Shown here: piece after piece, positions 44,257 to 52,307 of the stretch | Layout: each line of letters begins with the position of its first letter | How positions within the stretch are numbered: the first letter of the stretch is position 1 | DNA from: Nocardia albiluteola | GTDB taxonomy: Bacteria; Actinomycetota; Actinomycetes; Mycobacteriales; Mycobacteriaceae | Reading direction: 5' to 3' | DNA: 64,000 bases | Assembly (NCBI RefSeq): GCF_018860155.1 | Contig: NZ_JAHKNI010000001.1 | Location: 943,333 to 1,007,332, forward strand | Notes under the pieces: model-generated | Databases searched by the model: none | What the model was told of the DNA's origin: nothing | The model's input: only the letters and a program-made list of their open reading frames with translations | Made by a program: the position numbers and the translations under genes

Positions 44257-45096
44257 CTACGGGCGGAAGTCGTCCGCATGGTCGACGGCCCACTGGGCGA
44301 ACGATTGCGCCGGACGTCCGGTCACCTTCGCGACGATGGTCGAAATCGGCGCCGGGACACCGTCGTTTGCGGCCCACATCCGAATCAAGTTGTCGGCCAG
44401 GAATTCCGGCAGCCGCGCGGCGAGATCTGCGCGCGCCTGCTCGGGCGTGACCGTCTCGATCCGGATCGGGCGCCCGGTGGCCTCGCCGATGAGCTCGAAT
44501 TGCCGTTGCAGGGGCAGGGATTCGGATCCGTAGAGGGTGAAGGCCTGGTGCGACATGCCCGGTTCGGTGAGCGCGGTGACCGCGAGCGCGGCGATGTCCC
44601 GCTCCGGGACCGGGGCGGTGTGCGCGTCCGGATAGGGCAGGCGAACAACGCCTTCGGTGCGAATCTGCGCGCCCCACCACCACGGGATGTTGGTGGCGAA
44701 GATGCCCGGCCTGACAAAGGTCCAGTCCAGGCTCGAGCGTTCCAGGGCCAGCTCGACCGTCCGGTGCAGTCGGCCGATCGGGTTGTGCTCGGCGTCGGGG
44801 CCCACCACCGACACCGACGACAGCAGGGCCACGTGCCGGACCCCGGCGGATTCGGCGGCCTTCACGAAGTCCGCGCCGCCGTCGGGCGTCGCGTACAGGA
44901 ACACGGTGTCGGCGCCGGCCAGCGCCTCGGGCAGCGTCTCGGGCCGCTCCAGGTCCGCCACGGCGACCTGCACCCCGGAACCGAAGTCCGCCTTCGGATC
45001 CCGGCTGACGGCCCGGACCTGCTCACCGGCCGCCAGCAGACCCGTGACGACGTGGCGGCCCACATTTCCGCGCGCGCCGAAGACAACAGCAACCAT
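44257..45096 (-). CDS. NmrA-like NAD(P)-binding protein
   Basis: 279 aa. VVFGARGNVGRHVVTGLLAAG nucleotide motif, VFLYATPDGGADFVKAAESAG, DWTFVRPGIFATNI and WWWGAQIRTEG, of the atypical SDR/NmrA group (NAD(P)H-sensing or quinone reductase). Substrate unknown. ATG 45096 has AGGAG nine bases ahead. Confidence 0.85.
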   Translation of the reverse strand: MVAVVFGARGNVGRHVVTGLLAAGEQVRAVSRDPKADFGSGVQVAVADLERPETLPEALAGADTVFLYATPDGGADFVKAAESAGVRHVALLSSVSVVGPDAEHNPIGRLHRTVELALERSSLDWTFVRPGIFATNIPWWWGAQIRTEGVVRLPYPDAHTAPVPERDIAALAVTALTEPGMSHQAFTLYGSESLPLQRQFELIGEATGRPIRIETVTPEQARADLAARLPEFLADNLIRMWAANDGVPAPISTIVAKVTGRPAQSFAQWAVDHADDFRP

Positions 45097-45237
45097 GATC
45101 GAGAACTCCTCACGAACTCGCACACCCAACGGGATGAACGGCACTGCGTTTGCGAGGTATTCCCGTGCGCGAGATTTCGCGCCTGTCCGCTGCGGGATCG
45201 GATGCTCGTCGAGTGGAATGCCCGGCGTGGTACGCGA

Positions 45238-45972
45238 TCAGCTCCGGCGGGCGAAGCGGCCGGGCCCGGCCTGGTCGCGCGGCTTGACCACGATGGTGTC
45301 CAGGTCGACGTGCGGCGGGCGGCTCGCGACGAACCCGATGATCTCGGCGATGTCCTGCGCGACAAGCGGATCGATGCCCTCGTAGACTTTCGCGGCGCGC
45401 TCGGCGTCGCCGCCGAAGCGGACCAGCGAGAATTCGGTTTCGACCGCGCCGGGGGCGATTTCGGTGAGGCGGACCGGCTGTCCGAGCAGCTCGCCGCGCA
45501 GCGTCCGGTGCAGCACACCCTGCGCGTGCTTGGCCGAGGTGTAGCCCGCGCCGTTGTCGTAGGTCTCCATCGCGGCCACCGAGGTGACGGTGACGATCAG
45601 CCCGTCGCCCGACGCGATCAGCTTCGGCAGCAGCCCCCTGGTCACCCGCAGCGTGCCCAGCACATTGGTTTCCCACATCCAGCGCCAGTCGTCCAGGTCG
45701 GCCTCGGCCACCGGCGCCAGCCCCTTGGCCCCGCCGGCGTTGTTGATCAGCACCTCGGCGGATTCGATCGCATCGCAGAACGCGCGCACCGACTCCTCGT
45801 CGGTCACGTCCAGCGCCAGCGCGGTGCCGCCGATCTCCTGCGCCAGCTTCTCGAGCCGATCGACCCGCCGCGCCCCCACGACGACGTGATACCCCTGTTC
45901 GGCCAGTTCGCGGGCGGTGGCCTCGCCTATCCCCGAACTGGCCCCGGTCACGACGGCGGTACGAGTACTCAT
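45238..45972 (-). CDS. short-chain dehydrogenase/reductase (Rv0484c-like)
   Basis: 244 aa. TGASSGIGEATARELAEQG, NNAGGAKGL, and the catalytic Y-x-x-x-K in YTSAKHAQG with Ser in TVTSVAAME. Position fits Rv0484c between ldt and mshA. Its ATG 45972 overlaps the TGA of a 27-codon cassette ORF, whose own ATG overlaps the stop of the DoxX gene, so all three are coupled. Confidence 0.93.
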   Translation of the reverse strand: MSTRTAVVTGASSGIGEATARELAEQGYHVVVGARRVDRLEKLAQEIGGTALALDVTDEESVRAFCDAIESAEVLINNAGGAKGLAPVAEADLDDWRWMWETNVLGTLRVTRGLLPKLIASGDGLIVTVTSVAAMETYDNGAGYTSAKHAQGVLHRTLRGELLGQPVRLTEIAPGAVETEFSLVRFGGDAERAAKVYEGIDPLVAQDIAEIIGFVASRPPHVDLDTIVVKPRDQAGPGRFARRS

Positions 45973-46052
45973 GCCTCCACCTCGCTGGCGCTCGGCTCCG
46001 GCACGAGCACTCTTGTGGCTGTGTTGTTTAACCGCTCGCTGCGCTCGCTCAT
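45969..46052 (-). CDS. mini-ORF of coupling cassette D
   Basis: 27 aa, MSERSERLNN ... EPSASEVEA. ATG 46052 overlaps the DoxX stop (ATGA) and its TGA overlaps the SDR start (ATGA). It ends PSASEV like the cassettes before senX3. Contains a TTA leucine codon, rare in such DNA. It probably has no product of note and acts by translational coupling. Confidence 0.6.
   Translation of the reverse strand: MSERSERLNNTATRVLVPEPSASEVEA
45973..46052 (-). repeat. 80-bp MIRU-like coupling cassette, copy D
   Basis: Period from the mini-ORF ATG (46052) to the SDR ATG (45972) is exactly 80 bp, the same as cassettes B and C near senX3. The ends are similar: GAGCGCAGCG near the start and CCGAGCG(C/T)(C/T)AGCGAGGT near the end, the latter giving a ribosome-binding-like GAGG. 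The middle is unrelated. Confidence 0.7.
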
Positions 46053-46678
46053 GGGCGTAGCTTAGGTGCCCCGCTCCGCTCGGACGGCGCGTGGTCCGCG
46101 TCGCGGGCACGCCGCGCTCGGCCCGCGACCAGCGCGGGACGGGTTGCGATGGCGAGCATTCCGGCGGCCTGGGGGTAGACGAGGTAGTGCAGCGGTTGGG
46201 TCAGGGGCATGGACAGGGTCATGGAGGCGGCATAGCTCGCCAGGAGTGCGGCCGTCGCGGCCGCGGTGGGGCGCGAGCGTATGCCGGTGAGCAGGGCGAT
46301 GGCGAGACCGGATTCGGCGATCGTCGCGGCGACCGCGAGAGGCAGGGCGAATCCGCCGGGCAGGAATGCGGTCACCTGACGCGTGTACGAGACGAAGTGC
46401 GCGAAGTCGCCCCATGCCACGCCCGGACTGCCGGGCCCGCCGAGCAGGCCGAAACGGTCGGCGAGCACGGCCAGGAACTCGAGACCGACCACGACTCGCA
46501 CGGCGACGATCGGCCACCGCCGGTATCCGGACGCCGCCACCACCGTGAACAGAGTCAGGAGTACCAGTCCGAGCGCGTCGGTACCGGGCGAGCGATGCCA
46601 CCACACGGCATTGGCGAGCGACCACGCCGCCTGACCGATGAGCGTGAGCAGGAACAGCGTGGATGTGTAACGCTTCAT
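46049..46678 (-). CDS. DoxX-like membrane protein
   Basis: 209 aa, five to six hydrophobic helices (STLFLLTLIGQAAWSLANAVW; GLVLLTLFTVVAASGY; FALPLAVAATIAESGLAIALL; AAATAALLASYAASMTL). The helix pattern and AESGLAIALLTG are DoxX/MauE-like. Stop overlaps cassette D. Divergent from the ECF sigma gene, which may control it. Confidence 0.75.
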   Translation of the reverse strand: MKRYTSTLFLLTLIGQAAWSLANAVWWHRSPGTDALGLVLLTLFTVVAASGYRRWPIVAVRVVVGLEFLAVLADRFGLLGGPGSPGVAWGDFAHFVSYTRQVTAFLPGGFALPLAVAATIAESGLAIALLTGIRSRPTAAATAALLASYAASMTLSMPLTQPLHYLVYPQAAGMLAIATRPALVAGRARRARDADHAPSERSGAPKLRP

Positions 46679-46803
46679 GCCCGGAAGGAGGGGCGGGCCG
46701 GCGGCGGCGTTCCACGGCGAGAAGTGACATGGATCTCGGGAACCTTCCGGACCGTCGGCCGCTCCTTCGATGTGTGCGATACCCATTGAACGAAGGGGCG
46801 CTG

Positions 46804-47334
46804 ATGTCCGGACCACCCGAGGACCGGGATCCGCGCCGGATCGATCCGGATCGGCTGGCGGATCTGGTCCGGGCCGCGCAGCGGGGCGACATGCTGGCCG
46901 TCGACGAGCTGCTGACGGCGATCACGCCCTACGTGCGTGCGCTGTGCGGCCCGATCGCGCTCGATCTGGGCCCGGATGCGGTGCAGGAGACGCTGATTGC
47001 GGTCTTCGGCCACCTGCGCCGGCTGCGCGATCCGCGGGCGCTGTTCGGCTGGGTGCGCGTCATCGCGGTGCGGGAGGCGGTGAAGGTGGCGCGGAGCCGG
47101 CCGGTTGCCGCCGAGCTGCCGGAGCTGCCCGCCCCGGGCGATGTCGAGCTGGCCGTCGATGTGGCGGACGTGCTGCGCCGGCTCAGCCCGCAGCATCGCG
47201 CGATTCTGGTGCTGCGCGACCTGGAGGGGCTGGACGAGCAGCACGCCGCGCGGCTGCTCGATGTTCCGGTGGGAACGGTGAAGTCGCGACTGGCGCGGGC
47301 GCGCGCCAGCTTTCGGAGGGAGTGGCGGGCATGA
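46804..47334 (+). CDS. ECF-family sigma factor
   Basis: 176 aa. Compact: LVRAAQRGDMLAVDELLTA ... GPDAVQETLIAVFGHLRRLRD (sigma-2), ALFGWVRVIAVREAVKVAR, then LSPQHRAILVLRDLEGL and AARLLDVPVGTVKSRLARAR (sigma-4). ATG 46804 has GAAGGGG ahead. A GGAACC at 46739-46744 could be an ECF-type -35 box. Its stop overlaps the SRPBCC gene (ATGA). Confidence 0.9.
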   Translation: MSGPPEDRDPRRIDPDRLADLVRAAQRGDMLAVDELLTAITPYVRALCGPIALDLGPDAVQETLIAVFGHLRRLRDPRALFGWVRVIAVREAVKVARSRPVAAELPELPAPGDVELAVDVADVLRRLSPQHRAILVLRDLEGLDEQHAARLLDVPVGTVKSRLARARASFRREWRA

Positions 47335-47813
47335 GCGAGTCGATGCGGTGGCCGGTGGCCGACTTCGATCCCGTCCGGAGGCTGCGCGTGATCGCCGCGG
47401 CGGCGCCCGGCGGGCATCTGCACGAGGCGGTGCTCGACGCCGCGCCGGATCGGGTGTGGGCGGTGATGTCCGATCTGGAGGGTGAACTCCCGCGGTGGCT
47501 GTTCGCCGATATCGCCTCGGCGCGCTACCTTCCCGATCGCGCGGGCTCGGCCCGGCGGCTGCTGGTTCGCGGTCGTTCGGGGCTGCGGGCGCGCTTCACG
47601 GTGGTGCTGGAACCTGGATGGTGCCTGATGCAGAGCCGGTTCCTGCTGGGCGGCATGGCCGTGGTTCCCGAGGCCGCCGGCACGCGGGTCGCGGTGCTGG
47701 GCGGGTTCCGCGGCGCGCTGCGGCCGCTCGGTCCGGTTGCGCGGGCGTTCGCCGGACACAACGATGCCGCCGCGATCGGGCGTCTCACCGGCCGAATCGA
47801 CTCGGCGACCTGA
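47331..47813 (+). CDS. SRPBCC/START-fold protein coupled to the ECF sigma factor
   Basis: 160 aa. EAVLDAAPDRVWAVMSDLEGELPRWL at the start and GLRARFTVVLEPGWCLMQSRFLLGG in the middle fit a polyketide-cyclase/START-like fold. Start overlaps the sigma stop (ATGA), so it is made together with the sigma factor and may sense a ligand or act as a partner; no transmembrane segment is seen. The role is inferred from context. Confidence 0.75.
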   Translation: MSESMRWPVADFDPVRRLRVIAAAAPGGHLHEAVLDAAPDRVWAVMSDLEGELPRWLFADIASARYLPDRAGSARRLLVRGRSGLRARFTVVLEPGWCLMQSRFLLGGMAVVPEAAGTRVAVLGGFRGALRPLGPVARAFAGHNDAAAIGRLTGRIDSAT

Positions 47814-47830
47814 TCAGCGGCGGCGGGTTA

Positions 47831-47855
47831 GTGGGCTCGCGGTGCGCGAGCCCAC
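47831..47855. terminator. bidirectional hairpin between convergent genes
   Basis: GTGGGCTCGC (47831-47840), 5-nt loop, GCGAGCCCAC (47846-47855): a perfect 10-bp stem between the SRPBCC gene (ends 47813) and the minus-strand gene ending at 47860. Confidence 0.8.
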
Positions 47856-47859
47856 GGGG

Positions 47860-48261
47860 CTACGTGAGGTGGTAACCGGCGCCGAGCGCCGCGAGCGCGT
47901 CGTCGTTCGTCAGTCCACGGCGCTTGCACAGGCAGTGGCTGCCGTCGAGGACGAGTCCGAGGCCGTCGCAGGGATAGAAGCCGCGTGCGTCCAGAACCGC
48001 GAATCGGACCGCGTGATCGGCGTCCGGCAGGGGCGGGGAGAATTCGTACCAATTCGCCATCAGCGGGTGGCCGTCTTCGCCGTGCGGCACACCCGGCATC
48101 AGCCGCGCCCGGCCATCGGTTTCCTGAGCGATCATCATCAGTGCCTGTTCCTGTGTTATCTGTTCGAGATTGGCTCGCGTACCTATCGTCCACCAGAGTC
48201 TCGGGGGGACTGCCTGCACCGTTGGGAAGGTGCGTACCTGCCGTCCTCGACATAATGACAA
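47860..48261 (-). CDS. small hypothetical protein
   Basis: Up to 133 aa; not recognised. The coherent part is WWTIGTRANLEQITQEQALMM ... YEFSPPLPDADHAVRFAVLDAR then GSHCLCKRRGLTNDD, with three cysteines near the end. The outer start is TTG 48261; a GTG about 40 bases in, or ATG codons at the MM of the repeat-free core, are alternatives. No ribosome binding site decides it. Confidence 0.5.
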   Translation of the reverse strand: MSLCRGRQVRTFPTVQAVPPRLWWTIGTRANLEQITQEQALMMIAQETDGRARLMPGVPHGEDGHPLMANWYEFSPPLPDADHAVRFAVLDARGFYPCDGLGLVLDGSHCLCKRRGLTNDDALAALGAGYHLT

Positions 48262-48531
48262 TCGGATCGTCCCGGGCGTGCGTTAGCAACATCTGCCGGT
48301 TCTTCCGAACATTGGGTAAACAGCTGGGTCGGCAAGTCCCGGTGGTGATCACGGGACGGGCGCCGGCATTGGAGCGATCGCGGACCTGTGCGTCCGAAGT
48401 TGAGAATTATTTGAGCCGGGCATCATCCGATGTTCATATTTCCGCCGGTCGATATCGGGTGCTGATGATCTTGTCGTGCAATCGATATCGAGCGTTCCCG
48501 GCGCTCGGTCGCGCGGATCTCGTGGATTCGG

Positions 48532-49005
48532 CTACGGCTGTCCCGTCAACTTCCGGCGGGTGCGGGGCGGGGTCGAGTCGGGCAGGGTGGCGAGGATGTC
48601 GGCGAGTGTGGTGGTGGTGAGGCTGGCGCGCCACGCCTCGTGCGCCTCGGCCATCTTGATCGCGAGAATGCACGGGGTGCGGCACATGTCGGTGGGCAGC
48701 GCGCCGCGACCCTGCTGCCGGATCTCCCGGCATTCGTAGGGCGCCGAGGCGCCGTCCACCGCCTCGACGATGTCCAGCAGCGTGATCTCCGCGGTGGGCC
48801 GGGCCAGCCGGAATCCGCCGCGCGGGCCCGTCGTCGCGGCCAGTACGCCGGCCCGTACGAGTGACTGCAACTGCTTGGCGAGGTAGGCCGCCGGGATGTC
48901 GAAGTACTGCGCGAGTTGCGCCGCGGACGCGGTCGCCCCCGGTTCGAGCTGCGCCAGCGTCGAGGCGCAGTGCAGCAGCCATTCGGTACTCGAGGGCAGC
49001 TTCAT
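48532..49005 (-). CDS. Rrf2-family transcriptional regulator with cysteine triad
   Basis: 157 aa. Helix-turn-helix SAAQLAQYFDIPAAYLAKQLQSL and wing GPRGGFRLARPTAEITLLDI are Rrf2. Three cysteines in PYECREIRQ and DMCRTPCIL have the spacing that carries a Fe-S cluster in IscR/NsrR-type members, so it may sense oxidants or nitric oxide. Divergent from an AhpD-like gene with a clear inverted repeat between them. ATG 49005; ATG 49014 also possible. Confidence 0.88.
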   Translation of the reverse strand: MKLPSSTEWLLHCASTLAQLEPGATASAAQLAQYFDIPAAYLAKQLQSLVRAGVLAATTGPRGGFRLARPTAEITLLDIVEAVDGASAPYECREIRQQGRGALPTDMCRTPCILAIKMAEAHEAWRASLTTTTLADILATLPDSTPPRTRRKLTGQP

Positions 49006-49015
49006 GTCCCGCATT

Positions 49016-49053
49016 CTATCTTGGATATTGCGGATCTATTTAGTCCGAGATAG
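49016..49053. promoter_or_regulatory. inverted repeat between Rrf2 and AhpD genes
   Basis: CTATCTTGGA (49016-49025) and TCCGAGATAG (49044-49053) pair at nine of ten positions with an 18-bp spacer. Placed symmetrically between divergent starts; a likely Rrf2 operator controlling both genes. Confidence 0.65.
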
Positions 49054-49082
49054 CTTGGGGGAACCCGATGAGCGGAGGAACG

Positions 49083-49538
49083 ATGCAGTCTCGCGTGATG
49101 ATCAGCAAGCAGGATCCGGCCAGCTACCAGGCGCTGGTCGCGTTCTCGCAGGCCGCGGAGCAGGGTGCCGCGGCCGCGGGAATCGACCCGCTCCTGGTCG
49201 AGCTGGTGAAGCTGCGCACGTCGCAGATCAACGGATGCGCGTTCTGCCTCAGGATGCACACGCGCGACGCGCTGGCGAAGGGCGAGCAGCCCGATCGGAT
49301 CGCGGTCCTGCCGGCCTGGGCCGAAACCGGCTACTTCTCGGCGGTCGAGCGGGCGGCGCTGCGGCTGACGGAGTCGATCACGCTGGTGGCGGACGGTCAC
49401 GTCGGCGACGAGGACTACGCCGCCGCGGCCGCCGATCTCACCGAGCAGCAGATCGCGGCGATCGCGTGGCTGACCACCGTGATGAACGCGTTCAATCGGG
49501 TGGCCATCACCAGCCGCTACGAGGTCGCCCCGGCCTGA
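49083..49538 (+). CDS. AhpD/carboxymuconolactone decarboxylase-like peroxidase
   Basis: 151 aa. The CAFCLRMHTRDALAKG motif (C-x-x-C-x-x-x-H) is that of alkylhydroperoxidase AhpD-like proteins. Likely removes peroxides or acts as a thiol oxidoreductase. ATG 49083 with GGAGG four bases ahead; ATG 49068 also in frame. Divergent from the Rrf2 regulator, a common arrangement. Confidence 0.88.
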   Translation: MQSRVMISKQDPASYQALVAFSQAAEQGAAAAGIDPLLVELVKLRTSQINGCAFCLRMHTRDALAKGEQPDRIAVLPAWAETGYFSAVERAALRLTESITLVADGHVGDEDYAAAAADLTEQQIAAIAWLTTVMNAFNRVAITSRYEVAPA

Positions 49539-49544
49539 TGCGGG

Positions 49545-49940
49545 TCAGCGGTTGAACAGGACGAACGGCGCCGCGACGACAGCGGCCGTGGCGATGGCCG
49601 CGGCGAACCACAGCGGCTCGCGGCGCCGGAACGCCTGAATCGACAGGGAGATCGGAACCAGCCCGAACACAACGAAATTCGAGTATTGGTCGACGACCAG
49701 GTACAGGGCGCAGACGATCAGCGCGACGAACGAGAGCGAGTTGCGCGCCCAGAGTTTCGCGGCGGCGGTCTCCCGGGCCGGGGCCGGGGTGACCCAGGGG
49801 GCGGGAATCGTCTCGGCGGGGATGACGTCGTCGGTCCAGCCATAGCCGTCCCAGCGGCGCTTGACCTGGGTGTCGGCGGGGTCGACGTACCAGCCCGGCG
49901 CCATGAACTGCTCGCGTGCGGTGTCCGGGGTGCTGCTCAT
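49545..49940 (-). CDS. DUF2510 membrane protein
   Basis: 131 aa. APGWYVDPADTQVKRRWDGYGWTDD is the DUF2510 motif (W-Y-x-D-P ... R-x-W-D-G-x-x-W), followed by three hydrophobic helices (LSFVALIVCALYLVVD; FVVFGLVPISLSI; WFAAAIATAAVVAAPFVLF). Function unknown. ATG 49940 with AGAGG ahead; convergent with the AhpD gene. Confidence 0.85.
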   Translation of the reverse strand: MSSTPDTAREQFMAPGWYVDPADTQVKRRWDGYGWTDDVIPAETIPAPWVTPAPARETAAAKLWARNSLSFVALIVCALYLVVDQYSNFVVFGLVPISLSIQAFRRREPLWFAAAIATAAVVAAPFVLFNR

Positions 49941-50083
49941 TTCCGATGCCTCTTTCTCGTTGCTGATCTGCTCGTCTCGCACGGGATTTCGTGCCTCGCG
50001 AGGTAGTGAAGCCGCCCGTTCTTGGCAACTTCTTATGAACCGCTCGAGGCGGGGCCGCAACGGGCAGCGGCTAGCCTCGCGGT

Positions 50084-50908
50084 ATGGCTATTCGGGAAGT
50101 GATCAGTGCGGACGGAACCGGCATCGTCTACCGGGTGAGCGGGCCGGACGGCGGGCGGCCGCTGGTGCTGCTGCACGGCTGGGCCGGGAACCTGCGGAAC
50201 TGGGGTGTGGCCGCAGACGAGCTGGCGCGGCGATTCCGGGTGATCGCGGTGGATCTGCGCGGGCACGGATACTCCGATGCGCCCGAAACCGGATACGACG
50301 ACCCGAAGAACTGGGCCGCCGACGTCGCGGCGGTGCTGGCCGGTGAGGGCATCGAGACCGGCGCGGTGCTGCTGGGCTGGTCGTACGGCGGCATCGTGCT
50401 CAGCGACTATCTCGCCGCCTACGGCACCGGCGCCGTCGCGGGCGCGATCTACTGCAGCTCCCAGGCCGGCATCGGCCGCGGCGTGCCCGGCTCGGAACCC
50501 GGCCCGGCCATGCAGCAGGCCATCCCGGACGTGTTCGAGGAGTCCGCGGGCAAGGCGATGCGCGGCTTCGCCGCGTTCGGCAATGCCAACACCGGCCACG
50601 CCCGCGACAAGGGCGCCGACGCCCAGCGCCTGTACGGCGGCAGCCTGTCCACCCCGCCCCGGGTTCGCAAGGCCCTGTTCTACCGCACCACCGACAACAC
50701 CCCGATGCTCCGCACCCTGGATGTCCCGGTCCTGGTCCTGCACGGCACCGCCGACCCGGTCGTCCCGATCGCCAACGGCGAGTACATCGCCGAGGCCGCC
50801 CCCGACGTCCGCACCTCCTACTGGCCGGACTCCCAGCACGGCCTGTTCATCGAGGACCCGGCCCGCTTCGCCACCGAGGTCGCCGCCTTCATCGACACCC
50901 TCGACTGA
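50084..50908 (+). CDS. alpha/beta hydrolase
   Basis: 274 aa. LVLLHGWAGNLRNWG, VDLRGHGYSDAPE, nucleophile GWSYGGIVLSDY, acid VLHGTADPVVP and His in DSQHGLFIED. A haloperoxidase/esterase-type hydrolase with unknown substrate. TAGCCT at 50072-50077, six bases before ATG 50084, and no ribosome binding site suggest a leaderless mRNA. Confidence 0.88.
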   Translation: MAIREVISADGTGIVYRVSGPDGGRPLVLLHGWAGNLRNWGVAADELARRFRVIAVDLRGHGYSDAPETGYDDPKNWAADVAAVLAGEGIETGAVLLGWSYGGIVLSDYLAAYGTGAVAGAIYCSSQAGIGRGVPGSEPGPAMQQAIPDVFEESAGKAMRGFAAFGNANTGHARDKGADAQRLYGGSLSTPPRVRKALFYRTTDNTPMLRTLDVPVLVLHGTADPVVPIANGEYIAEAAPDVRTSYWPDSQHGLFIEDPARFATEVAAFIDTLD

Positions 50909-50979
50909 ACCCGCCGGTTCCCATCGCCGCCCCCTCCGATTCGTCGGCGGTAGCGGCTAACCTGACAACGCGGGGAGGC

Positions 50980-51567
50980 GTGACCGGGTCGGACGGAAGG
51001 TGGTGGAGGGTCGTGGCACATCTGATGGCCGCCTATGACGACGTGAATCACGAGGCGGCTCTCAAGTACGCGGTGCAGCACGTCGAGGGTCGCAGTGCTG
51101 AAGTCATCGAGGGGCGGATCGTACTGGTGTCACGGATGTGGGACCACGAGCGGATTATCGCGCGAATTCGGCGGCAGCTGGACGCGCGGGTCGATGAGCT
51201 CAACTGTCTGACGGGGTCCGGCAATCTGGATCTGCCGGGGTCCCCGAACTGGTACGTCCCGGATCTCGCGGTGATCCCCGAGGAACTCGCCGACGGTACG
51301 GGTGCGTTGGTGCCCGGCCAGACACTGCTGGTGGTCGAGGTGACCTTGGATTCCACAGCGGATAATGATCGCTCCGCCAAGCGCAAGCGGTACGCGCAAT
51401 ACGGCGCCCCGCTCTACCTGCTGGTGGATCGCCAGGACCGTACGTGGACGCTGTATGCGCACCCACACGATCTGGGATATGGAAAGACCGACGGCCCGTA
51501 CCCGTTCGGCGATCCGATTTCACTCCCGGATCCTTTCGCGCTCACCATCGACACCACCGCATTCTGA
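50980..51567 (+). CDS. Uma2-family nuclease-like protein, copy 1
   Basis: About 195 aa. Core EGRSAEVIEGRIVLVS, NWYVPDLAVIPEE, TLLVVEVTLDSTADNDRSAKRKRYAQYGAPLYLLVD: the Uma2 (DUF820) PD-(D/E)xK pattern with the D and VEV-x-K. Function unknown; such genes are abundant in actinomycetes. GTG 50980 just after GGGGAGG, but GTG 51013 and ATG 51025 are also possible. Confidence 0.85.
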   Translation: MTGSDGRWWRVVAHLMAAYDDVNHEAALKYAVQHVEGRSAEVIEGRIVLVSRMWDHERIIARIRRQLDARVDELNCLTGSGNLDLPGSPNWYVPDLAVIPEELADGTGALVPGQTLLVVEVTLDSTADNDRSAKRKRYAQYGAPLYLLVDRQDRTWTLYAHPHDLGYGKTDGPYPFGDPISLPDPFALTIDTTAF

Positions 51568-51582
51568 ACGCGTAGGAGCGGC

Positions 51583-52194
51583 TTACGGCTGTTCGAGTGT
51601 GTCGAACGGGATCGTCACCTCGATGGGGTCGTCGAGGAGCAGTACACGGCGGTGGACGGTGTGCACGAGGTAGCGGCGGCCGGACCAGTCCAGGCGGTAC
51701 TCCTCGGTCTCCTCGATCCGCTCCTCTTTCTGATCGAGCCTGATGATCAGGTAGCGGGGAATTCCCGCGGCCGCGTATTGGATTCGCTTGTCGTTGATGT
51801 CGACGTCGATGGTCGAGTCGGAGGTGACCTCGACGATCAGGAGGATGTGTTTTAGGACCGTGTTGACCTCGCACGGTTCGCAATCCCGGATCCAGACGTC
51901 GGGGTAGCGGATGTTCAACCGGCGATCCGGGGCCGGGGATTCGGCGTCGGCGAACCGCGCGGCGACGTCGGAATCGACCACCATGCACGGACCTTCGGGA
52001 CGGCGCGCGGCCTCGAACAGCCCTGCCAGCCGGCGGATCACCCGGCTGTGCAGTGGCTTCTGGGCCAGCATCCGCACGATGAGCCCATTGACGATCTCGA
52101 TGTCACCGAGTTCGTCCGCCTTGCCGTCGGCGAATTCCTTCGCGGTCAGTCGCAGCTGCTGGCGCTCGCCGGGGCCGCTCATGCCGCCGATCAT
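51583..52194 (-). CDS. Uma2-family nuclease-like protein, copy 2
   Basis: 203 aa. [69 protein letters not shown]: the same PD-(D/E)xK family as the convergent copy 1, 15 bp away tail to tail. The two share the EVTxDST ... KRxxYAxxGxPxYLxxxxD pattern. ATG 52194 or 52182. Confidence 0.85.
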   Translation of the reverse strand: MIGGMSGPGERQQLRLTAKEFADGKADELGDIEIVNGLIVRMLAQKPLHSRVIRRLAGLFEAARRPEGPCMVVDSDVAARFADAESPAPDRRLNIRYPDVWIRDCEPCEVNTVLKHILLIVEVTSDSTIDVDINDKRIQYAAAGIPRYLIIRLDQKEERIEETEEYRLDWSGRRYLVHTVHRRVLLLDDPIEVTIPFDTLEQP

Positions 52195-52307
52195 CGCAGA
52201 GCAGTGCCGACCGGGCCAACACCCGTGCGAACGGTGTTGTGACGGCTCTCACTTCGTGGTCCGGGTCGCATCGGTGGGGTGCGCGGCCCGTGCACACTGG
52301 AGGGGTG

